DNA of 64,000 nt from Evernia prunastri (taxonomy: Eukaryota; Ascomycota; Lecanoromycetes; Lecanorales; Parmeliaceae): the NCBI GenBank assembly GCA_003184365.1, contig NKYR01000017.1, positions 248,001-312,000 of the forward strand, in the 5' to 3' direction. Under the pieces are notes generated by a model. The model was not told the origin of the DNA, did not search any database, and worked only from the letters and a program-made list of their open reading frames with translations. Shown piece after piece: positions 10,208-21,507 of this stretch. The first letter of the stretch is position 1, and each line of letters begins with the position of its first letter. The translations under genes were made by a program, and so were the position numbers.

Positions 10208-12581
10208 TCATTTCATCGCCTCCCCATCCACCTGCTTCTCCCCCGCCAGAACGGTCGCCTCCTTCCCCTTCGCCCCGGAACCTTTCTCCCTCCTCAGGCT
10301 CCGGCTCCCGCTCCCGCTCCGGCTTCTCCCTCCCTCCTCCATCTCCTTCTTCACCTCCTTCAACAGGTCCTTCCCCTCGTCCACCTTGCCTAGTCGGAGC
10401 ACCAATCCCGTGTTCTCCCTCTGCAGCGCTCCGACCTGCTCTCTCAGAATGTCTCTCTCTCTGTACACAACCTCGAGTTCCTGCTTCATCTCCTCTTTCT
10501 CCCTGGTCAATCGCTTCTTCTCGTCCTTGTCTTCTTCCTTCCTCTTTCGCTCCTCGGCTTTGGCTGCCTCCTTTTGCCGCTTGGCTTCCAGTTTGGCGAT
10601 CTCTTTCTTGTACTTTTCTTCCTGCTTCGCAACCTCCTTTGCGTGTTTCTCTTCGGCCCTTTTGATTCGCTCTTCCTCTTTCGAGGTGAGTTCCTCTTTG
10701 TCTTTCAGATCCTTCTCTCGAGCTTTCGCAAGGCCTTCGTCTAGCTTCCTTTTGCGCTCGTTGAGCTTCGCTAGTTCCTTCTCGTGCGGTGACATCGCGG
10801 CAATGTCTTTGGAGTTGGATGATTTGGTCTGCGAGGTGGTTGATTTGGCAGATAGCGTGTCCTCGAAATGGTCTTCTGCGCTAGCAAACGACTCAATGGT
10901 AGAGACGGAGCTGACGGAGCGGCTGAGGGTAGCACTTGTGCCGCTTGTAATACCTGTTACTTCATCGACAGATTGCATGGACCGCGTAGGCTGATGACCG
11001 GGGAGCCGATCAATGACAGCTTGAGGGGCATAGCTCTCAAAGCCAGCGTACGCAGCATTGGCCACTGTAGCTACCAGGCCTCCTTGCTGGGCCGAATCTG
11101 CGGGTGCTGTTGCCATCGCTACGCTCGCGGGTCGAGGGACTGCTATCGAAGGCGCTTCGGGGCCCTCGGCCTCGCCGTCCAAGCCAGCTAAATGACCGTT
11201 GGTGTCGTAAGCTTCAAGTTCCTCGCGCTTCTTCCTTTGCACATGCTCCACATCGCCATTTTCCAAGGCTTCGACTTCGTCCGGCGGATGCTCTTTCTTA
11301 CATGCCCAATCGAGAAATTTGCTGGCATCGGCGACGATGCTTCCAGGCGTCCCTCGCTCGACCATGAATCGCGGCACACTTCCTCCCGGATCACTTCTCG
11401 TAATCATAATCCATTCCACGAGGTTCATCTCAGCGTCGTCATGGGCGTCAGGATCATCCATGGCTTCTCCCTTCGCACTAGCCCCTCTAGAGCCGGCGAA
11501 AGATATTGTCTTGCCTCGCTTTCGGCCCTCTCTAGCCACCTCGTCTGCTACAGCTGGCGTTAGCTGACCGTGCCCGTCCACGAGCCCTTCTCCAGACTCC
11601 TTAAGTTTACGCTCCGCATTTCGTAAAATAATTTCTTTATCAAGAGGCGGAGTATCTTGTGAAAATTTGAACAAATCTGTGGTAGATGATGCCTTCTTTG
11701 ACTTTCTAGGTATCTCACGTATGAACTCGACTGATTCGTATTGCCCTCTTATGAAGCCGTCTCTCGGTGGGCACTCCGGATGTATGCAGGGCCTTGAAAT
11801 AACCATGAAGTGTCTAGGGGTGTCGGTCAAACCTTGCGTCCTCTTCTTAGCGCCGTCAGTTGCTGGAGAAGAAGGTCGTGAAGCCAAAGATTCGGTTTCG
11901 CTTAAAGCAGTGGAGGATGTAAGTAGCAATGTGACGAAGTCTCGCGGTGTCGTGGGCCCTGGGAATTGTGCGGACAGATGATAGACTGCCACAAAGTCAA
12001 TATCAATCCCATCCCACACGAATCAAAGACCTACCCTCGATTGTCCCTACCCCCTCAATGCCCTTCCGCTCCACCCTTCTCTCCCCGCCAATTCCCCGTA
12101 TGTTGCCTTCCCCAGGGCCACCTTGCACCTCCAGCGACTCCGGAAACTCTCTCTGCAAACCCAGCTTCCACTTCTTGAAGCCCAATCCCTCATGTACGCT
12201 CCTCCTGGCAAACCACGCCCCATTCCCGTCCTTGCCGCTCATCTTGTAAACCGCCATACCCAGCGGATTGTCCTTAGCGTTCAACTTGATCGGCTTGCCC
12301 CATTCTTTCTGCAAGCTGATGTGTGCGGGATCGAGCGCGTCTGACCGAGCGGAGGAAGGAGACATCTCAGAGACCTTCGAGGCCGTGGATGCGCTGGTGG
12401 ATGAACGGGGTCGGGTGGTGACGAGGGGATCATTCGGGGGCGGGAGGGGAACCGAATCGAGTATTGTTTGGGCTTTTGTGAAGGCATCTTGTAGGTACGA
12501 GACAGTTTCTGATTCCACTGTAGGGACGGATGAGAATGGAGTCGGACTGAGGGACTGGAGAGCGCTGTGGAGGGCGGCCAT
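10208..12581 (-). CDS. DUF3074 (START-like) domain protein with long charged C-terminal helix
   Basis: Two exons (12581-12035 and 11985-10208) join across a 49-nt intron (GTAGGT...GGCAG) to give 774 residues. The first half matches the fungal DUF3074 family as I recall it: LGFKKWKLGLQREFPESL, GNIRGIGGERRVE, VYHLSAQFPGPTTPRDFVTL, PRDGFIRGQYESVEFIREIP and ITRSDPGGSVPRFMVERGTP. This fold is related to START lipid-binding domains, so lipid binding is an inference. About 130 residues near the C-terminus (roughly bases 10800-10400) are almost wholly Glu/Lys/Arg, as in a coiled coil or single alpha-helix, followed by a basic Ser/Arg-rich tail. The junction restores IEVYHL in frame. Convergent with the J-protein gene. 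Confidence 0.88.
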
Positions 12582-13926
12582 GGTGGAGAAGATATGCTGG
12601 TTTCAAACGGCAAAAGAACTCTAGTACAGCTGGAGAGAGAATTCTCTGTCTGTTTCGGTGCGGCTCTATAGTAATAACTTCGAAGGTGGAAAGATCCGAG
12701 TTAGAGAGCAAGCAGAAGCGATGTATCGTCGGAAGTGCAGATAGATTGCGGCAGGAGTATGGCAGGATCAAATTGAAAGATAGAGAGAGAGGGTGAAGAA
12801 AAGCACAGGCTATGTACAAAAAGTCATCAGTTCATAAGTCATGGCTCTCATATCATGTTTATAAGTTACGGTAATTTCAGTACGGAAGCAGCTTTTTCAC
12901 CGGGACGGGGATGATGACGAGTTTCGGAGACGGCTCAATTTCTTTCCCATCTCTCCACAAATCCGACTTGGCATATCTGACATTCCTACTTAATTGAAAC
13001 GCGCGACTTAGAGTAGGTCAGTGTGCGAGGGATTAAGGGAGTGAGAGAGCCTTCATATCGAGTATCAAATTGAGGGCAAGAGCACTCTGTGTGAGTATTT
13101 TGATATTTGACATTTTTTTATTACATTTATATAACTAAAGAGCCCAGCTCGCATCCAGCACCCGATTCCTCCCAATCAATGGTCGGCTTCCCGAAACCCA
13201 GTTCCAAGCGTAGGAGGTGACCCTACAGTCCACGTCGCTGCCAACTTCCACCCTTCCGAGCCTCGGTGAGATCACCAAGAGGACCACAGATCCTCCCTCG
13301 AGTTCCGCCCCAGGCTTCCCTCGATCTCTCATCCACCACGACCCCGTCGGATATCCGCTCGCAGCAACGTAGCGTCCAGCATACCAGTATGCTTTTCCCT
13401 TCTTATTAGGTATTGTCGTCGTCTGCCTACCGGCCAGCCAGCACACAGTGCCAAGGTAGACAAAACGCCAGGTATGCGAACCAACTCTCGGGATCTTACC
13501 ACCTTTGAGTCGGGCGCTCCCTGTGAGACGACATGAGAAAAAATGACAGAAGAGGCTGAAATTATATCCGCCCTTTCCGTTGCCGTGAGGCTACCGATCT
13601 TGTATAAATGCAGGATTTTGAACCTCCCAAATAGTTAATCGAAAGAAGTGAAGGTGGTGGTCCGGACCAGCCGGTGCCGATGCTGGAAAACCAAGAAGTA
13701 CATCAACGCTCGCTAGAATGACGCAGCAAATAAAATAGAAGCAAAGAAGTGGGTATCCAGCTCGAGTCCATAGTGATATATCTGATGATGATGATGCCTG
13801 GGAGCTTGTGGCGCGTGTCCGCCTCGTCGGCTCGTGAAAGAAGTCTGATCCGCTCAAGGTTCAGCTAAGGCGCAAGCTGTAGCCGCTGATGCTGCGAGGA
13901 AATGCCCGAAGTGTCCAACGGGATAT
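12582..13926. other. Intergenic, 1.3 kb
   Basis: No supported gene. A 103-residue minus-strand ORF at 13135-13446 has mixed, protein-like composition (YWYAGRYVAASGYPTGSWW) but no recognised motif, no clear splice partners and no context, so I do not call it. The segment also holds the promoter of the DUF3074 gene (12582 upward). Confidence 0.4.
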
Positions 13927-15012
13927 TCACATGGCATACGGTATCGGCGCGAAACTTTGGTAGTTGTCCCATTCGAAGCCACCGAAACCACCGAAACTCG
14001 TACTCGTGCCACACTGTTGTGACTGCATGAGCGTGCTGGGCAGCGGTAGCTCCTGAGACATTGGCGCCGATGAAACCGGAAGGCTGTAGTACTGTGGTGG
14101 ACTTGGGCTTTCCGCTGTGTATGGATCGCTGCTGTATGATGTGGTCGGCGAATTCATAGCTGGGACATCATCGAAGTACAAGCTGGGATCCAAGTCCATG
14201 CTTGTCCAGGTGCCCGTTCCGTACCCCGACTCTGCCGATGTGTAAAGCGTACTTGACGAAGCGTACTTCCATGCGTCTGGTGCGGCAGAGTAATGCGAGG
14301 GCAGAGTTGGCTGCCACCAGTTCTCGACACCTGTTGAGCTTGGCAGGACAGGAGTTGGGCGGACGACTTCGACGGGTCGCGGCGGTGGTGGTAAAAGTGG
14401 AAGGAACATGCCCATGATGGCCGTCTTGACCTCTTCACTCCTTCCGCAAAGCAACTCGCCGGCACCATCCTCTTCCAGTCCTTCTAACGCCATGGCACTC
14501 GTACGATAGACATACTTGTTGGCGGCTTGAACGAAGTCCTCCTGCAATTTCTTGAGTTGAACCTCCTTCTCCGACCAGTTGTGGGTATGATCTGAAGTAT
14601 CTTTGGAGTGGACCTCTTTGTGGAACTCAACTAATGACTCTATCGTCTCAGGTGTGAGCTTGAAAGCGACTTCGTTTTGTGAGACCATGTCGACATGGAC
14701 AATATAAGCTTCGATGGAGACCATCCTGTAATTGAAGACGGCTTCTATTAAAGGATTATCGTCATGGACGAGTTCCGAGTCTGGTGCCTTTGGAAGCAAG
14801 AGCGAGCAGAGAGTCCATATCGCCAAAGGGGATGAGAGGGTTTCCGTGAGGCATCGAAAGTGCTGTGGTACACTGTTGAGCGGTCTCTTGATCTTGTTTA
14901 TCCTCTTAAGAGTAGCAGTCAACCATGGATCTACCTTGGTGTTGAGTACTATGTTAGGAGCGGAACGGGTTGCGAAAGCAGCAGCAGAGGCGGGTAGTAG
15001 TTGAGCAGGCAT
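13927..15012 (-). CDS. Fungal hypothetical protein, Ser/Pro/Tyr-rich C-terminus
   Basis: A single open frame of 361 residues starts at ATG 15012 (MPAQLLPASAAAFATRS). The N-terminal about 200 residues look folded and mostly helical (DPWLTATLKRINKIKRPLNS, LTPETIESLVEFHKEVHSK, WSEKEVQLKKLQEDFVQAAN). The C-terminal part is low-complexity, rich in Pro, Ser, Tyr and Gln with a Phe/Gly tail (SFGGFGGFEWDNYQSF), the kind of composition seen in transcription-related activation regions. No DNA-binding motif is visible. I do not recognise the family. The 5' leader contains a GAAGAA purine tract at about 15085-15220. Confidence 0.65.
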   Translation of the reverse strand: MPAQLLPASAAAFATRSAPNIVLNTKVDPWLTATLKRINKIKRPLNSVPQHFRCLTETLSSPLAIWTLCSLLLPKAPDSELVHDDNPLIEAVFNYRMVSIEAYIVHVDMVSQNEVAFKLTPETIESLVEFHKEVHSKDTSDHTHNWSEKEVQLKKLQEDFVQAANKYVYRTSAMALEGLEEDGAGELLCGRSEEVKTAIMGMFLPLLPPPPRPVEVVRPTPVLPSSTGVENWWQPTLPSHYSAAPDAWKYASSSTLYTSAESGYGTGTWTSMDLDPSLYFDDVPAMNSPTTSYSSDPYTAESPSPPQYYSLPVSSAPMSQELPLPSTLMQSQQCGTSTSFGGFGGFEWDNYQSFAPIPYAM

Positions 15013-17750
15013 TGTGATGTTGTCGAAGGATTATGTTGATGATATGCGACAGGAAGTGAGAGCGGTCTGGGTTTGTGGAAAAGAAGGATGAAGAAGAAGA
15101 TAAAAAAGAAGAAGGAAGATATTAAGTGGCGGTCCCAAGACGAGGGAAATACTGTGCACGCCTTATGTTTTGAAAAGGAAGAAGAAAGATAAGTTGGAGG
15201 AAGGAAAAAAAGAGTCGGTGGTGGAGTGGTGGCACCGAAGAAGAATGGGTGAAGAGAGTAAGGTAGTAAGGGTATGATATTTGTGCGGGGGTCGCATCAT
15301 ATTATAACGAGGGGAATGAATTGACTGGGTAAGCGCAGTCGGTTTCCCGGCAAGGCAAGACCAGAACGATTTTAAAGTACGGAGCAACATGATGGAACTT
15401 CTGCAAAGTCTTTTTTAGTTGGGATTCAGCCATAAAAAATGTTATGCAGCTTGTTGATGCCATTAAAGCCAAAACACGCATACACTTGCCAATTTTGCCC
15501 TGAGATGCGCGTTGAAAATTCTTGCACTTGTGCCCTGCTCGGCAAAAAGGCCGCGCCAGGCTGGACCTCCACAGCCCCCCCATGGCTTGCCGTCGCGCTG
15601 GATCCGTTATGCAACTAGAAACCATAGCCCTTTTTCTTTTTCTTTTTCTTTCCCCTTGCTAAACAGTACATAGAGTAGAAACGAGAGAGAGAGAGAGAAA
15701 GAGAGGTATCTCCCCATCGCTACAAATTTCAAAAGCAAGTTCTGGTTCGCGAGTAGACTTGAAGATCACATAGGAAAAGCATGCCTTACCATTATCATCA
15801 AATCGCCCTTGAATGCCTAAGGCGGTAACCCGGAGATCAGAGTCACATATACAAGTACCCGTACATAGACTTTCGCCAAACGATCCGAATGGAAATAGAA
15901 CGCATCAGTCATCCTCGACTAGCAGCAGCCTGGCAAGTTGGATGGCCTTTTTCAGATCCTACGCCCGTGGTAGGTAGGTAACCTACGCGTCGCAGCAAAC
16001 GTTGGCGACTCTTGAGGTACCTAGCTGGTGGCGTGCAGGACTGTGTTAATGTAGATTTGAAGCTACTGGTGCATCTGCGTTACTTGCTTGCCTCGGTAGC
16101 GGGTACGAAACAAATGTACCTATCTGAAAAATAATGCCTCCTGATCACGGAAGCCGGGGAGGGGTCATGGCGGCGGCGGCGGCGGCAGCAGCAGCAGTAG
16201 AGTATGTTGCCCCTTGGTACGGAGGGGACTACCGCGTTCGACAAATGTCAATCTCCTTTCAGCTCCTCGTGTAGAGTACGAACGGCCTTTTTACTGCTTT
16301 GGGGGGAAGGATGAGCAAGAGTGAGTTCCATTTCTTCCACGATATCTCTAGTCATGCGACGATGCGGGATCGTGGGAGAAAGGAGTAGGCTTGAACATGC
16401 GTTGATGACCAGTGGATGGCCTGGTGCGCGATATAGAGGCGTGATAGCTGAAAGATCCATGTGATGGCGCGAGTGTGCTTTGGCCGCTTCTTGGACGAGA
16501 TTCGTTGACTTGGGAGGGAAGTTTGCGGTAGGAGGATGAGCTTGATGTTGAAATCCCCGGCTATCCCCTGTGATTGGCCGCTCGGTCTCGGTTTAACTTT
16601 GTTAATGCAGTCATATCCATTCAGTCGTTCCACTATTCCACATGATACCTAATCAAATGGCTACCTATGTATATGAATACTTCCGTCTTCCATCATCTCT
16701 CTCACATTTTTATCACCCTCATGTATCATGTTCACTGACAATATTTCCTCAAGGCTGAAGGAGGCGACCGTAGTCAAGGCCCATGACGTCTTCCTTGGAT
16801 GCTGCCTTGTGGCTGATCAGTGCTCGGTGGCTGTGCCCTGAGGCTTGAGGGAGATCGGCCATTAGCGCTTGTTCTAATTGTAGATTCTCGGAGGTCGCGA
16901 AAGCAGGACTGCAGAGTGCAGACGTACCGGACCACACGCGAACCAAACGATATCTTGATTGAAGCGCCCGACTTCAATGTCATGAGATAGACTTAATTAT
17001 CTACTATGTACGTAGGTAGTGGCAAAGGACCACGTTTTCAATTGTGTATCGATATTTCAAATATTCACACTAAATTAAAATCGATAACCGCCAGGCTTTT
17101 GCCACGATGTATGAGCATCGCATTCGTTAAAGTACCTATTCGTACGAGTACCGACAAGTTCCTGAACACGAGAACATTTCACTGAACGCGCTATTGTTAG
17201 CCTCCTTGTTCCAGAGGGTCCAAAGTACGGCGGGTGGGCGATGGCGAACCGGTGAAGCATCCACAGCGGCCGTTTATGCGCGCTTAGACACGGCGAAGCA
17301 GTCAGTTGACCGGATTTCCACTTCTTCACACATGATCATGCCCGGTCAGGCTGAAACGCTTGATGAAGCTTTTGAGAACGTTTCAGATCGCATTGCAATG
17401 CGAATGCGTTGGGGAGTCAGAGTTGCTCCCATCAACTCACGCGTGCGTACTTTGAAGCGTGTTTAAGAAACGCGTATACCGTGACCGTGTCTAAGAAAAT
17501 CAAGAGACTCGCACCCACATGAAGACACCAATGGAAAGGCGACCAACGTGTCAATAATCCAAAGGCTCGAGATTGTGGGTGAATGATCTAAGGTAGGTAC
17601 AAGGACATCAAGTCAGCCAACTTTTGTGTAAGGAAATTTCTCTCTTTTCTAGAAGTAGCCCGGGATTTCTGTCCACATGTCAACATGCAATTTCCATGCT
17701 TGTTTTACGTCTGAGATCATATAGCTAGCTCAACATGATCTTTTTCTAAA
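15013..17750. other. Gene-free stretch, 2.7 kb
   Basis: No ORF here has a recognisable motif or consistent splice partners. Visible structure: a purine tract (15085-15220), TTTTTCTTTTTC at 15630-15650, a GAGA run near 15686-15705, and (GGC)n(AGC)n at 16169-16199. A minus-strand ORF at 16248-16460 and a plus ORF at 17194-17466 were considered and not called. Long 5' regulatory DNA or a non-coding RNA is possible. Confidence 0.4.
16169..16199. repeat. (GGC)6(AGC)4 compound trinucleotide repeat
   Basis: GGC units run directly into AGC units in intergenic sequence; seen directly. Confidence 0.85.
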
Positions 17751-19325
17751 TTAGTAAATGTAAGGTATGAGCCTCCACGGGACCTTCTTCCTATACTCCT
17801 CCCAATCCTTTCCGTACTTCCTCATGCACTTCTCTTCGTCCCTCATCTCCCGGTGAATAAGGAGAATAGCAAAATACAGAACATAGAAGTATGTGACAGC
17901 CATACCCCAGCCTTTTGCCTCGCCTTGTACGACTGGAGAGCGCTTTGGCGTACCTCCGAATATGAATCCATCAGCTGGATCGTCGCCCAACGAAGGAGTC
18001 TGCTGCACAAGATACCCAGCAATCCCCGTTGGTAGGCAATATGACCATGCCATGATCCAATCGCCGAGATAGTTGATGTGTCTTGCGATTCCCCACCAGC
18101 CAGAGACCAGGAGCTTGCTTCCAGATTTCGTCTCCATATACTTCAGGTGTGCGACCTTAGGATCCTTAGGATTGGTCCGAAATCGGTTTTTCTCGTTGTT
18201 TGCGCTACGGAAAATCCAGTAACCAAAGCCTTGTACTGCGAACAAACCAGCGAGACCTGTCCATCCGAGATTGACAGGGTACACGGCAAGATAGCGCGCC
18301 TGCAACGAGTAGATAAATGGGAGCCACGCAAGATCTCCAAACGCTAGCATGAAGCCGAAGCCGTCAGTGGTGATGTCCATGGTTGTCAAGATGGCCGTTT
18401 CCATGTATAACGCGTCGAATACGTATACTGCCTGGAAAAATGTGATGAATATGATGCTGTCACTGACGTAGCCATAGACCTTGTATTGGTGCGCACAGAA
18501 AGCCAGATTGAGTAAGACCCAACCCAACATGCCAGGCCGAAGCTCACAGAAAGCTTTAATGTCAATAGTGCCGAACACAGGCAAAGTCACACGAGGGTTG
18601 AGCTCGCGACCAATGAACCAGTCGTAGACGAGGTTTCCGGAGTGACCACCGGCTGCCAATTCTCGCTTTTCTTTATTGCCTGCTTTGACAGAAAAGCTCC
18701 GGACGTACACAAAGCAAGCGAGTGAAAACGCGACGCCGAGATTCACAGTGATCAGTTGCGTATAGTTGTCCCAAATGAAAGTCCACAGAGGGAAGTCTGG
18801 TCCTTGTACGAAGGTCCCAATAGCAGCAACGCCGACCACAGTCAAAGCAGAGCTAAATGCTGCGCAAGATTAGCCAGGTTCTGCACAGCCAGACGGTGTT
18901 TGTCTACCATTGAACTTGTATCTTAGTCTTCCACCAGATGAAAGCTCCACACCCTCGGTTACTACACCAGGAAGAACAGCCTGCAGCACAAGGCTCAAGA
19001 AATAGTAGCCCAAGACCCATGCTGTGACTTCGGTGCTGATCAGCCCCTGGAAGCCTGGCCAACCAGTTTCTTCTTTCAGCTTGGCTATTGTGAGGCTCGA
19101 AGGGTGTAGAGCAGAGGGGACAGGACAGCCGGAAATGTCATTGCAGAGGAACGTTGCGAGGTAGCAGACGAGAGGTAAACCGAAAGAAGTCGCAAAGGCC
19201 CCAAGACTGAACTTCGATCAGTTTTGTAATGGTATTGACTGCTACTCTGGAACTTACGGTCCGCCAAATTCATAGCCATGAGTGGGCTCCGATGGAAGCA
19301 CCGACTTCCGTTCACTCTTTGACAT
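17751..19325 (-). CDS. ERG24: Sterol C14 reductase (ergosterol biosynthesis)
   Basis: Reduces the C14-C15 double bond after lanosterol 14-demethylation, in the ER membrane with NADPH. Exons 19325-19258, 19206-18908 and 18859-17751 give 491 residues; introns are 51 and 48 nt. The N-terminus MSKSERKSVLPSEPTHGYEF and the transition GPLGAFATSFGLPL fit fungal family members. Multiple hydrophobic segments follow. The sterol reductase signature GWWGIARHINYLGDW lies at about 18090-18050, and the C-terminus has RDEEKCMRKYGKDWEEY and ends LIPYIY, as is usual for the family. C14 (ERG24) rather than C24(28) (ERG4) reductase is assigned from the N-terminal pattern and length. Head-to-head with the MRH gene across 356 bp. 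Confidence 0.93.
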
Positions 19326-19681
19326 TGCTGCAGATGTAGTTTCTTGAGGTTGAATCGTTGAAGATGATGAACACAAGGAAGTGTCTCCCCCAGGTTCATA
19401 GAGCACCAAGCTCGCCAGGGGCCTTGCTTGCTAGCTCATTTTGCATTAAAATTTAATCGCCTGTTTATACAGGGCTGACGTAACATATACCTAGTTTATG
19501 CAGGGCTTACCTTATGAATTAATCCCTGTCCTCATAAAATGACCAGCTCAGCAACTGTCTGAATACCCATCTACCCGACCATCTCCATCTAAAGGAACCC
19601 ATGCAATTGTTCTACAAGAAGCTGAAGAAAGAACTTGTGATAGTCCTGCACTGACTGAGGTATACTTTGCCCCACGCCGTG
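19326..19681. promoter_or_regulatory. Divergent promoter of ERG24 and MRH-receptor gene
   Basis: 356 bp separate the two start codons, so both promoters lie here. The notable feature is a pair of 17-nt direct repeats, GTTTAT(A/G)CAGGGCT(G/T)AC, at 19463-19479 and 19494-19510. They are 31 bp apart, about three helical turns. The first overlaps TGACGTAA, a CRE/bZIP-like site. No factor is assigned. Confidence 0.55.
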
Positions 19682-20796
19682 ATGCGCTCCAACCTCCCCG
19701 CCACCCTCATCCCTCTCCTCCTCGGCTCTTCCACCTTTGCAGCAGACCCGAAAGAGACGAAACCATGTACCGTCTACAGCCCTTCCAATGGGAATACCTA
19801 CGACCTCAACACCATCACAGTCCAACCGTTGATAGATCACAAGAAAGCTCACAAGGATGACCGGATAGAGAGCTGGCACGCCAGAGGTTACGACTATGAT
19901 ACGAACTTCACTATGAATTTCTGCGCACCAGTCATTGAGACTATGGAGGATGTGGTCGGTGTAGACGAGAAGCTGTGGAAGAACGTCAGTGCGTTTTATA
20001 CGGTTGGGAAAAAGACATATTCCATTGGGTACGTGCCTTGACCAAAACCCAAGGCAGTCTTAGACACTGCTAACAGTTGCGCCAAACAGACAAGCGTCGA
20101 CGGAGCCATTTTTCCGAGGTCGTAAACTCGTTCTGAATTACACTGACGGCTCCCCTTGCGAGTCAAACTCTGATCGCCTCCTCCCGCGCAAGCTGAATGT
20201 GCCAGACGACGACGACGATGAGGATGAGGATGAGGATGACGACGACCGCAAAAGCCATAAGGGCTCCAAAAGCAAAGAACCTGTCAGGCGGAAGTCAACG
20301 CTCATCTCATTCACGTGCGATCGAGACTCGCTTGCGCCAAAAGTGCATCTCTCATTTATAGGCTCCGACCCAGACGAGTGCACATTCTTCTTCGAAGCTC
20401 GTTCAATGGCCGCTTGTGGAGGTGTCAGTGAAGCGCAACAAAGCCTGGGCCCGGGTGGTGTGTTTGGGGTCATTGCGTTGATTGCGGCGGCCGTTTATCT
20501 TCTAGGTGGTATCGCGTACCAGCGCACAGTCATGCACCAGAGGGGTTGGCGGCAGCTGCCCAATTATACTCTATGGGCTGGAATCTTTGGTTTCGTTTCC
20601 GTAAGCCCAAGTCAAGCCAAACGCTCCGCATGAGTCCCGTCTCTGACAGAATCGACAGGATATCTTCGTCATCGTAACGTCCTCTTGCGCACGCTTCATC
20701 CCCCGCCGCCGAGGCTACAACCAGCTTCCCACAAGCAGCCGTGGTCGAGACGCCGAAGCCAATGGCTTGATGGATCAGTACGACGACGAACTTTGA
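19682..20796 (+). CDS. MRH-domain sorting receptor (mannose-6-phosphate receptor-like, Mrl1 type)
   Basis: Probably a Golgi/endosome type I membrane receptor for vacuolar hydrolase sorting. Exons 19682-20028, 20090-20600 and 20659-20796 give 331 residues. A signal peptide is visible (MRSNLPATLIPLLLGSSTFA). The lumenal domain has paired Cys, FTMNFCAPV, LNYTDGSPCESNSDR, RKSTLISFTCD, and a final FFFEARSMAACGG; the conserved Arg, Glu and Cys fit an MRH fold. One transmembrane segment follows (GVFGVIALIAAAVYLLGGIA), then a cytosolic tail with RRRGYNQLP and acidic NGLMDQYDDEL, which could serve as sorting signals. An acidic 14-residue run interrupts the lumenal domain at 20205-20246. Atg27-like annotation is the main alternative. 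Confidence 0.85.
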
Positions 20797-21507
20797 GTAT
20801 CTTACCCTTCATCTCATTCAGGTTTCTCTAAAGCTAGGGTGACGTTCATTGAAAGCGATGGCGCGAAATAGATTTTAGGCTGTAGACCAATGTATCTTTT
20901 TGGCATCGATCAGGGGCTACTAGGAGTCAAGTCCAGATTTATCGGTTTATAGAAATTTCTTCTGCCTACTGCCTCAACTCTAGCGTATAATACAGCTTGT
21001 CTCGTCTTCCCACTTCTGTATCATTTTCAAGAACCGAGGACTCATGATCCTTGCGGCCTCTGAGTACCCTTCTCAGGGCCATATGCACTCTGAGCATTGC
21101 TATTGCTTCACTGACCACATTTCATGTGTGAGGCTGCGGCGCAGTTGCATACAACAGTATCAGTAACAAGGACCGCTGTGGACTACACATTCAGGGATTG
21201 AGCGAATCAAGACTGACCCGACATGGCTGCATTACCTGCTTCGTTCAAAGTGGGCCAGCGTGTTGGAGAAAGGGAACGCGATACCAATGACACCGTGCCT
21301 CGGGACCAAAGGTCGAGTGAAACGAACGTGATTTTCGTATACTTTTCGTCCTGTCATTCCGATGCGATGAAAAACGTGTCTTTCGTGTCGCGCCTTGTTG
21401 CCTGACCTCAAGGTTTAAAAAAACCCTCGTGTACAGATCGCTCGCGACTCCACGATCCAAGCATCTGAGAAGCTGCTCCCTCCTCCCCTCCAGGCCCTCG
21501 AGAAAGC
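20797..21507. other. Intergenic, 0.7 kb
   Basis: No supported gene; the ORF at 21223-21405 is unremarkable. Terminator of the MRH gene and promoter of the Cys-motif gene lie here. Confidence 0.45.

Noticed and set aside
13135..13446. 103-residue minus-strand ORF with aromatic-rich segment
   Set aside because: No recognised family, no splice partners, and the flanks look non-coding.
17194..17466. 90-residue plus-strand ORF
   Set aside because: No motif or context; composition not distinct from the surrounding non-coding DNA.
20138..20473. Antisense ORF with a poly-Ser run
   Set aside because: The Ser run is the antisense translation of the Asp/Glu tract in the MRH gene.
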